From contig MWYY01000033.1 in NCBI GenBank assembly GCA_002050355.1, positions 1 through 40,285 of the forward strand: DNA of 40,285 nt, written 5' to 3'. The first letter of the stretch is position 1, and every line of letters starts with the position of its first letter. Source of the DNA: Acidobacteria bacterium 28-9 (GTDB taxonomy: Bacteria > Acidobacteriota > Blastocatellia > Pyrinomonadales > Pyrinomonadaceae). Below the pieces are notes generated by a model. It ran no database searches. It was not told where the DNA came from and was given only the letters and a program-made list of their open reading frames with translations. Made by a program: the position numbers and the translations under genes. Positions 34,143 to 40,285 of this stretch are shown piece by piece.

Positions 34143-35300
34143 TTATTTATCATTTGGTATCTCGATTGTGGAATAGCGTCCGAGATAACGAACCGCTTCG
34201 GCTTGCTCGCCTATCTCGTCGAGCGCGCCGCGCAGTTCGCTTTCGCTTGCCGGTGCTTGAACGTCGAGGTAAAAATTATACTGCCAGGGACTTTCCTTAA
34301 TCGGACGACTTTCTATCTTCAGCAGATCAATGCCGCGACGGACAAACGGGCGAAGCGCGTCGTGAAGCGCGCCGGGACGATGCGCCAATTTAACGACCAG
34401 TGAAATTTTATGACCTTGTTCAGACAAGTTCGGATTTTGTGCAAGCAGAGCGAATCTAGTGTAGTTTTCTGCGTGGTCTTCCAGATGTTCCTGCAATATC
34501 ACACCGCCGTAGATATTTGCCGCGCGCTTTCCGGCAATCGCCGCTCTTGTTAAATCTCCGCTTTGAACCACGCGCCGCACGCTGCTCGCCGTATCGTCTG
34601 TTGCCACTCGCTCGATATGCGGGTGAGCAGCAAAAAAACGCCCGCACTGCGCCAGCGCGACCGGATGCGATTCCACAGTTTCGATAGACTCAAGTGATGC
34701 TCCCGGACAACCGATTAAAAAGTGTGAAATCGGCAAGATTATTTCCGCGACAATTGCCAGAGAGCTTTCCAGAAGCAAATCATAGCAGCGATGAACCGAA
34801 CCCGCGAGACTGTTTTCAAGCGGTGCGAGAATATAGTCTGCGCTGCCTTCATTAACTGCTGTGAAAAGGTTTTCAAATGTCGGGCGCGCAATCATTTCAC
34901 AGGTTTCGCCCAAAAGTCTTCCGGCGGCTTCCTCGCTGAAAGTTCCGCGCTCTCCGAGAAATGCAACTCGTCCTTCACCGCTAAAGTTTTCAGCCTGCAA
35001 TTCGGCATTGTTAATATCTGCTGTCGATGTATGAAACGCTTTCTGTTGAATATGCAGGCATTCGTCAATAATGCGCTGAAATATACTTGTAATATTCCGC
35101 TCATCTAAAGGACCAGAATTTTGCCGGCACAATCTCGTCAGCACCTCGCGCTCTCGATTGTGGTCGCACAGCGATATATCTTCGCGTCGCTTGACTTCGC
35201 CTACTCTGAGAGCAATCTCGACCCGTTTGTTCAACAGTCGAAGCAATTCATCATCAATGGCATCAATCTCAGCGCGCGGATTATCTATTTTTTCCTTCAT
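34143..35300 (-). CDS. pheA: Bifunctional chorismate mutase/prephenate dehydratase
   Basis: 385 aa, the standard P-protein layout. Chorismate mutase (about residues 1-95): RAEIDAIDDELLRLLNKRVE and DHNREREVLTRL. Prephenate dehydratase (about 110-290): VAFLGERGTFSEEAA, YILAPLENSLAGSVH, SHPVALAQCGRFF, and the catalytic TRF at 281-283. ACT domain (about 305-375): LVVKLAHRPGALHDAL and LLKIESRPIKESPWQY, where the ESRP motif binds phenylalanine for feedback inhibition. Together it turns chorismate into phenylpyruvate. It lies 30 bp after the aminotransferase gene and 27 bp before DAHP synthase, so the three form one unit. Confidence 0.96.
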   Translation of the reverse strand: MKEKIDNPRAEIDAIDDELLRLLNKRVEIALRVGEVKRREDISLCDHNREREVLTRLCRQNSGPLDERNITSIFQRIIDECLHIQQKAFHTSTADINNAELQAENFSGEGRVAFLGERGTFSEEAAGRLLGETCEMIARPTFENLFTAVNEGSADYILAPLENSLAGSVHRCYDLLLESSLAIVAEIILPISHFLIGCPGASLESIETVESHPVALAQCGRFFAAHPHIERVATDDTASSVRRVVQSGDLTRAAIAGKRAANIYGGVILQEHLEDHAENYTRFALLAQNPNLSEQGHKISLVVKLAHRPGALHDALRPFVRRGIDLLKIESRPIKESPWQYNFYLDVQAPASESELRGALDEIGEQAEAVRYLGRYSTIEIPNDK

Positions 35301-35329
35301 TCAGTGAAATTCTTTTGTTTAATTGTGTC

Positions 35330-36472
35330 CTACCGTAGAGCAGTTTGAAATTTTTCGAGCGCGCCGTGCAAAATCGAATCTTCGCGGGCGATGCAGATTC
35401 GCATATAAGTATCCCAATCGTCCGAATCGGCAAACGCGCTGCCCGGAACGCCTGCTACGCCCGCTCTTTCCATCAGAATTTCATTAAATTTGAGCGCGTC
35501 GTCAAAATCTTCGGGAATTTTTGTCCACAAGTAAAAAGCCGAGCCGGAATTGTAAATATCAAAGCCGAGTTCGGTCAAAGCGTCGGAAACGAATTGCCGT
35601 TTCTCGTCGAATTTATCGCGCAATTTGTCGTAATAATTCGCGTCCGCCATTAAAACTCTGGAAAGCGCGGCTTGCAGAGGAGTCGAAGGACAAACGTAAA
35701 TGACATTTGCCGCATTGTTAATCGGCGCGATGAGTTCGCCTTTGCCGTAGGCGTAACCGAGCCGCCAGCCTGAAATGTTCCACGATTTCGAGAACGAATT
35801 GACGGTAATCGTGCGCTCCCACATTCCGGGCAAAGAGGCGATTGGAATGTGCGGATTTTCGCCCGTTACAAAATGCTCATAAACTTCGTCGGAAATGCAT
35901 ATTAAATCGAGTTCGCGGCAAACTTCCGCAATCGCTTCGAGTTCGGTTTGGGTCAGCACTTTGCCTGACGGATTCGCGGGCGTGCAGACAATAACGGCTT
36001 TTAAGGGAAATTCGCGCCGGTCTTTCAATTGTCTGCAACGCGACAGCAAAGCGTCTTTTTCAAAACTCAAATCCGCCTCTAAATTAAAAGTTTCCGTTTT
36101 GCTGCCGAATTCTTCGAGAATGCGCCGGTGATACGGATAATACGGCTCAAAAACGAGCGCGGCTTTTCCGCGCAGATAACTTTGCGCGATGCCGATAAGC
36201 GCTCCCGTTCCGCCGTTAGTAATCATCAATTCGAGCGGCTGCGCGTCAAGGTCTACTTCGATGCCGTTATACTTTTTAATCTTTTCGGCAACGGCTTTTC
36301 GCAAATTTTGGTCACCTTCCGAACCGCCGTAATGATTTTGGCTGGCGGCGATAATTTCAGCCGCTTCCTTTGCAAGCTGCGGGTCAATCGGCAGTTCGGA
36401 CTGACCTTGCACAAGATTGCCGCTCGGCGGCACAAGCCGCGTAATTGCTCGAATATCGGGTTTAATTTTCAT
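35330..36472 (-). CDS. PLP aminotransferase, class I/II, probably aromatic or aspartate
   Basis: 380 aa, fold type I. Visible: ITNGGTGALIGIAQ (cofactor phosphate region), CTPANPSGKVL (Asn/Pro binding cofactor and substrate), SDEVYEHF (Asp), the PLP lysine in NSFSKSWNISGWRLGY, and the C-terminal Arg in YMRICIAR. Its place at the head of an operon with pheA and DAHP synthase suggests that it transaminates phenylpyruvate (or prephenate) with glutamate or aspartate. Substrate specificity cannot be fixed from the sequence. Confidence 0.85.
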   Translation of the reverse strand: MKIKPDIRAITRLVPPSGNLVQGQSELPIDPQLAKEAAEIIAASQNHYGGSEGDQNLRKAVAEKIKKYNGIEVDLDAQPLELMITNGGTGALIGIAQSYLRGKAALVFEPYYPYHRRILEEFGSKTETFNLEADLSFEKDALLSRCRQLKDRREFPLKAVIVCTPANPSGKVLTQTELEAIAEVCRELDLICISDEVYEHFVTGENPHIPIASLPGMWERTITVNSFSKSWNISGWRLGYAYGKGELIAPINNAANVIYVCPSTPLQAALSRVLMADANYYDKLRDKFDEKRQFVSDALTELGFDIYNSGSAFYLWTKIPEDFDDALKFNEILMERAGVAGVPGSAFADSDDWDTYMRICIAREDSILHGALEKFQTALR

Positions 36473-36543
36473 TGAATTTTTGTTAAGAATATTTTGAATA
36501 CAAAAATAACAGTTTTTCAGATATTTCTAAATTCCGAGTAACA

Positions 36544-36618
36544 CATTTAACATTTATCATTTATCATTAAATCAAAACACTTTCAATTTGCATTCGGGTA
36601 AATGATAACTGTTAAATG
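36544..36618. repeat. AT-rich inverted repeat that includes the CBS-gene start
   Basis: A 19-bp arm at 36544-36562 (contains CATTTAACATTTATCATTT) and its complement at 36600-36618 differ in one base. The right arm ends with the ATG at 36616. Similar CATTTATCATTTATC words are typical of intergenic repeats of this kind. Confidence 0.65.
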
Positions 36619-36627
36619 TTAAATGAT

Positions 36628-37095
36628 ATGACGGAAAAAACTTTTTCGGAGAATGCGCGGCGGCGGTGTCGTGAAATTATGACGGGCAATGTCAAGACGG
36701 TGCGTAGGACGATGAGTCTACAGGAAGTGGCGCGCTTGATGAGCGAAGGCGATATGGGCGTGATGCCGATTGTCGAAGAGGGAAAACTCGTCGGAATTGT
36801 AACCGACAGAGATATTGTCGTCCGTGCCATAGCCTTTGGACGAGACGTTTCGACCGAAATCGGCGATGTGATGACGACGGAAATTTTTTCGGTCAAGCCG
36901 GACGATTTTGTGTTTGAAGCGATTCGTCTGATGGGCGACCGGCAAGTGCGCCGCATCCCCGTTATTAATGAAAACGGTGAGCTTGCCGGAATTATCGCTA
37001 TGGCGGACATCGCGCTGGAGATGGAAGACGAACGCGAAATTGCCGCCACACTCGAAGAAATCTCAAGCGGCGCGGGTTTTTGGAGGAAAGGATGA
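36628..37095 (+). CDS. Two-CBS-domain protein
   Basis: About 155 aa. Two CBS repeats in tandem: REIMTGNVKTVRRTMSLQEV with MGVMPIVEEGKLVGIVTDRD, and DVMTTEIFSVKPDDFVFEAI with VRRIPVINENGELAGIIAMAD. Paired CBS repeats bind adenosine nucleotides and sense energy state or act in stress responses. I place the start at MTEKTF (36628); an ATG four codons earlier (36616) lies inside an inverted repeat, and neither has a clear ribosome site. No other domain. The hsp20 and lon genes follow on the same strand, which fits a stress context. Confidence 0.85.
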   Translation: MTEKTFSENARRRCREIMTGNVKTVRRTMSLQEVARLMSEGDMGVMPIVEEGKLVGIVTDRDIVVRAIAFGRDVSTEIGDVMTTEIFSVKPDDFVFEAIRLMGDRQVRRIPVINENGELAGIIAMADIALEMEDEREIAATLEEISSGAGFWRKG

Positions 37096-37139
37096 AAGAT
37101 GAAGGATAAGGGATGAATCAAAACAAAATTTCATCCTTT
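37087..37139. repeat. Repeat with 11-bp inverted ends at the CBS stop
   Basis: AAAGGATGAAA (37087-37097) and TTTCATCCTTT (37129-37139) are exact complements. Between them run the words GATGAA, GGATAAG and GGATGAA, like the array after secA at 7771. The CBS stop codon lies in the left arm. It could act as a weak attenuator before hsp20. Confidence 0.55.
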
Positions 37140-37165
37140 ATTATTCATAATTAATCCCTCAAATT

Positions 37166-37534
37166 ATGGCAAAAGCAATCAATCGTTATTTTCATTTTCT
37201 GGCTACGTCGAATGACGTTAAGCCTTCGGGCAAACTTTGGTATCCGTCGGCGGACGTTTATTCGACGCCGGACGGCTGGCTCGTCAAAGTCGAACTGGCG
37301 GGCGTTTCGGCGGAAGATATCGAAATTGATATTCAAGGCAATCAGCTTTATATCGCCGGCTGTCGACGCGATAAAAGCTGCGCCGTCGGCTTTGCTTATC
37401 AACAAATGGAAATTACATACAGCCGTTTTGAAAAAACGCTGGAGTTTCCCGCGTCTATCGAAGGCGCGCGCGTCGAACATAATTTTGACAACGGTTTGCT
37501 GATTATTCATCTTTTAAAGAAAAAACAAAAATGA
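37166..37534 (+). CDS. Small heat-shock protein, Hsp20/alpha-crystallin family
   Basis: 122 aa. The alpha-crystallin domain covers most of the chain: YPSADVYSTPDGWLVKVELA (first strands), GVSAEDIEIDIQGNQLYIAG (typical ...GNxLxIxG strand) and GLLIIHLLKK (the C-terminal GxLxIxxxK strand). N- and C-terminal arms are very short, and the usual I-x-I tail is not seen, so oligomer formation may be limited. A holding chaperone against aggregation. It stands 78 bp before lon on the same strand; hsp20 and lon are often neighbours. Confidence 0.9.
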   Translation: MAKAINRYFHFLATSNDVKPSGKLWYPSADVYSTPDGWLVKVELAGVSAEDIEIDIQGNQLYIAGCRRDKSCAVGFAYQQMEITYSRFEKTLEFPASIEGARVEHNFDNGLLIIHLLKKKQK

Positions 37535-37612
37535 ACTTTTAAGAACTTTGGAAAAAGCCAAAACGAGCTTCAAAAGCTGAAATTAAAAGATTAAAACCGC
37601 AAAAATAATTTT

Positions 37613-40093
37613 ATGGCTGAAGAAAACACCCAAAATCAAACACAAAACACGCAGAATGTTGTCGCTGCTGCTGCCGTTCCGCGGCAATTTGAAATCGCCG
37701 TGCTGCCATTGCAAAATACGACGCTTTTTCCCGAAACGGTCGTGCCGCTCGCCGTCGGGCGCGAGCGTTCGGTTAAAGCGGCTGAATTTGCGCTCTCGAC
37801 TGAAGAAAAACTTATTTGTTGTATTACGACGAAATCTCCTGACGTTACGGGAAATGATGCCGTAGCCGCAGACCTTTTTGAAGTCGGCACGGTCGTCAAC
37901 ATCAAGCGAATGATGCGCGCCGACCATGTGATGCAATTGATTGTGCAGGGCGTCGAGCGCGTTCGCGTTTTGTCCTGGTCGCAGGAACAACCGTTTCTAA
38001 AAGCGAAAGTGGAAGTTTTGCCGGTTTTAAAAATCGTTGACAACGAAGAAGTCGAAGCCTTAAAACGCAATATTCAAAGCCTTGTGCAGCAGGCTTTGGC
38101 AATGCTGCCGAATATTCCGCCGGAAATACGGATGGCGGTTATGTCGCAGAATAATCCGGTTCAGCTTTCATATTTTCTCGCCTCCGTGCTTGAATTGGGC
38201 GTCGAAACCGAGCAAAAAATGTTGGAAGCCGAAACCGTGGACGCGCTTTTAACGCTGTCTCACGCAGCTCTTTCACGTGAAGTCGAGATTATGCAGATTC
38301 GCTCGAAAATCGCCACCGAAGCGCAGACCGAGATGGACAAATCGCAGCGCGATTATATCTTGCGCCAGCAATTAAAAGCGATTCAGAAAGAATTAGGCGA
38401 AGACGAAGGCGAAAAAGCCGACGCCGACGCGCTGCGCGAACGTTTGGAGACAGCCGATTTGCCCGAAGAAGTTCGCAAGGAAGCCGAGCGTGAGTTGCGC
38501 CGAATGGAGCAACTGCCGCAAGCTGCGCCGGATTATCACGTTATCCGCACGTATCTCGAATACGTTTTGGAATTGCCCTGGAAAAAGGCGAGCGAAGAAA
38601 AGCTGGATTTGAACGAAGCGCGCAAAGTCCTGGACGAAGACCATTACGGACTAGAAGACATCAAAAAACGCATTCTCGAATCGCTCGCCGTCGTCAAACT
38701 TCGACCCGACTCGAAAAGTCCGATTATTTTATTTGTTGGTCCGCCGGGAGTCGGTAAAACCTCTTTAGGACGCTCGATTGCGCGCGCGATGGGAAGGGAA
38801 TTTGAACGTATTTCGCTCGGCGGCGTGCGCGACGAATCCGAATTGCGCGGACACCGCAGAACTTATGTCGGCTCGATGCCGGGAAGAATTATCCAAACTC
38901 TGCGGCGCGTCGGTGTCAACAATCCGGTGTTGATGCTCGACGAAATCGACAAGATGGGCAACGATTATCGCGGCGACCCGGCAGCTGCTCTTTTGGAAAT
39001 TCTCGACCCGCAGCAAAATCATACGTTCCGCGACCATTATTTGGATTTGCCGTTCGATTTGTCGAAGATATTTTTTATTGCGACAGCAAACCAGCTTGCG
39101 CCGATTCCCGCGCCTTTGCGCGACCGTATGGAGATTATCAGCCTAGCCGGTTACAGCGACATTGAAAAATTAAATATCGCCAAACAGTATTTGATTCCGC
39201 GACAGATAAATGAAAACGGCTTGCAGCCGGAACAAATCGAAATTACAGACGACGCGGTAAATCTTTTGACGGCGCGATACACGCGCGAGGCGGGCGTTCG
39301 ACAACTTGAAAGAACCATCGGAAATCTGGCAAGAAAAGTCGCGCTCAAAGTCGCGCAGGGTGACACTGAAAAAGTTACGATTACGGCGGACGAAATAAAA
39401 GGTTATCTCGGAGCGCCGCATTTTTACCCGGAAAAAGCGCGCGAAGAGCTGCCTGCCGGTGTCGCGACCGGAATGGCTTGGACGGAAATGGGCGGCGAGG
39501 TTTTGTTTATCGAAGCGACGTTGCTGCCGGGCGGTTCGGGTTTGACTTTGACCGGACAATTAGGCGACGTGATGAAGGAATCGGCGCAGGCGGCGCGTTC
39601 GTATTTATGGGCGCACGCTGCGGAAATCGGTATTGACCCGGAGATTATCAAATCAAACGGTGTTCACGTCCACGTTCCGGCGGGCGCGATTCCGAAAGAC
39701 GGTCCGAGCGCGGGCGTTACAATGGCGTCGGCGATGGCGTCGCTTTACACGGGCAGAAAAGTTCGTTCCGACACTTCGATGACCGGCGAAATCACGCTTT
39801 CCGGACTTGTTTTCCCGGTCGGCGGAATAAAGGAAAAGGTTTTAGCTGCACACCGCGCCGGTATCCGGCGAATAATTTTGCCGCAAAGAAACGAAGCGGA
39901 CATTGAGGAAATTCCCGAAGAAGTGCGGAATGAACTTGAGATAGTTTTTGCTCTGCATATCAGAGATGCGATAAACGCGGCTTTGGAAACGAAAGCCACC
40001 GATGCGCTCGTGCTGCCGACGAAGTTGGAAGATTTGCATCAGAGAGCAGGAAATAACATTAATGAAGAGCAATTAATCGCAAAGAAAAATTAA
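37613..40093 (+). CDS. lon: ATP-dependent protease Lon
   Basis: 826 aa, LonA class. It degrades misfolded and selected regulatory proteins in the cytosol. N-terminal substrate-binding domain (about residues 25-225), a coiled region (about 225-320), the AAA+ domain with Walker A GPPGVGKTS from residue 376 and Walker B VLMLDEIDKM near 443, and the protease domain with the catalytic dyad Ser699 in KDGPSAGVT and Lys742 in GGIKEKVL; the spacing of 43 equals that of E. coli Lon (S679/K722). A Gln/Asn-rich N-terminal 15 residues precedes the fold. hsp20 lies directly upstream. A terminator follows at 40115. Confidence 0.97.
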   Translation: MAEENTQNQTQNTQNVVAAAAVPRQFEIAVLPLQNTTLFPETVVPLAVGRERSVKAAEFALSTEEKLICCITTKSPDVTGNDAVAADLFEVGTVVNIKRMMRADHVMQLIVQGVERVRVLSWSQEQPFLKAKVEVLPVLKIVDNEEVEALKRNIQSLVQQALAMLPNIPPEIRMAVMSQNNPVQLSYFLASVLELGVETEQKMLEAETVDALLTLSHAALSREVEIMQIRSKIATEAQTEMDKSQRDYILRQQLKAIQKELGEDEGEKADADALRERLETADLPEEVRKEAERELRRMEQLPQAAPDYHVIRTYLEYVLELPWKKASEEKLDLNEARKVLDEDHYGLEDIKKRILESLAVVKLRPDSKSPIILFVGPPGVGKTSLGRSIARAMGREFERISLGGVRDESELRGHRRTYVGSMPGRIIQTLRRVGVNNPVLMLDEIDKMGNDYRGDPAAALLEILDPQQNHTFRDHYLDLPFDLSKIFFIATANQLAPIPAPLRDRMEIISLAGYSDIEKLNIAKQYLIPRQINENGLQPEQIEITDDAVNLLTARYTREAGVRQLERTIGNLARKVALKVAQGDTEKVTITADEIKGYLGAPHFYPEKAREELPAGVATGMAWTEMGGEVLFIEATLLPGGSGLTLTGQLGDVMKESAQAARSYLWAHAAEIGIDPEIIKSNGVHVHVPAGAIPKDGPSAGVTMASAMASLYTGRKVRSDTSMTGEITLSGLVFPVGGIKEKVLAAHRAGIRRIILPQRNEADIEEIPEEVRNELEIVFALHIRDAINAALETKATDALVLPTKLEDLHQRAGNNINEEQLIAKKN

Positions 40094-40114
40094 AGAAATA
40101 ACAAATCAACTCGC

Positions 40115-40143
40115 AGGCGAGGATTTTATCTTCGCCTTTTTTG
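40115..40143 (+). terminator. Probable terminator of lon
   Basis: AGGCGA pairs with TCGCCT around an 11-base loop and is followed by a run of T. It lies 22 bp after the lon stop. Confidence 0.7.
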
Positions 40144-40222
40144 CGATAATCTCTTGCTAAAGTTTGACTCAAAAGTTAGCGCAAACAGTAAAATATACTC
40201 GCCCGTTCAACTTGCAAAACAG

Positions 40223-40241
40223 TGTAAATCGAGGTTTTACA
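40223..40241. promoter_or_regulatory. Short palindrome upstream of the end-of-window promoter
   Basis: TGTAAA and TTTACA separated by seven bases, 15 bp before the -35 hexamer. It could be a regulator site; the arms are short. Confidence 0.3.
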
Positions 40242-40255
40242 GTAAAATTTTTTTA

Positions 40256-40284
40256 TTGACATTTCTAATCAAGCTGTCTATACT
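40256..40284 (+). promoter_or_regulatory. Strong sigma70-type promoter at the window end
   Basis: TTGACA (40256-40261) and TATACT (40279-40284) are 17 bp apart, a perfect -35 box with a near-perfect -10 box at ideal spacing. It points rightward to a gene, or an RNA gene, outside the window. Confidence 0.75.
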
Positions 40285-40285
40285 C

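Noticed and set aside
40164..40199. TTGACT with TATACT as a second promoter
   Set aside because: The spacing is 24 bp, far outside the 16-18 bp that sigma70 promoters use.

Overview
The window reads like a chromosomal segment of a Gram-negative, diderm bacterium: it encodes the murein-recycling ligase Mpl, a PBP4-type D,D-peptidase, Aat, Lon and a zinc-tailed SecA. The gene mix (a UPF0182 membrane protein, an Hsp20-Lon pair, many palindromic intergenic repeats) and the GCG/CGC-rich codons mixed with AT-rich spacers suggest Acidobacteriota, perhaps Blastocatellia. That placement is inference from style, not a phylogenetic result. No rRNA, tRNA or CRISPR array was seen.

Region 1 (1-9.5 kb). 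A Ski2-like DEAD/DEAH helicase lies on the minus strand in two pieces, with a palindromic repeat between them. On the plus strand follow an anchored proline-rich protein, a small exported protein and secA. An exact 1088-bp head-to-tail duplication (3475-4562 and 4563-5650) covers the 3' end of the small exported gene and the 5' quarter of secA. It leaves one intact copy of each gene plus a truncated secA and a gene tail. A secreted endonuclease/exonuclease/phosphatase-family protein is convergent to secA.

Region 2 (9.6-17.8 kb). A complete IS1595-family insertion (750 bp, 17-bp perfect ends, 8-bp target duplication) carries a frameshifted transposase. It is followed by a saccharopine-dehydrogenase-like reductase, aat, an exported protein of unknown function, a PBP4-type dacB, an exported thermonuclease-like protein and mpl.

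Region 3 (17.8-24.3 kb) is the most unusual part. A perfect 29-bp direct repeat, one copy of which is the first codons of mpl, brackets about 6.5 kb. This segment carries one very large exported multidomain nuclease (1556 aa), a tyrosine recombinase missing its N-terminus, two direct repeats of about 180 bp, and three stem-loops with a shared loop. I read it as a small integrative element inserted at the 5' end of mpl.

Region 4 (24.5-40.3 kb) is ordinary housekeeping: a UPF0182 membrane protein; thrB with a HAD hydrolase, divergent from thrC-thrA (threonine from aspartate); an aminotransferase-pheA-DAHP synthase operon (phenylalanine branch); and a CBS protein, Hsp20 and Lon. The last bases hold a strong sigma70-type promoter for a gene beyond the window.
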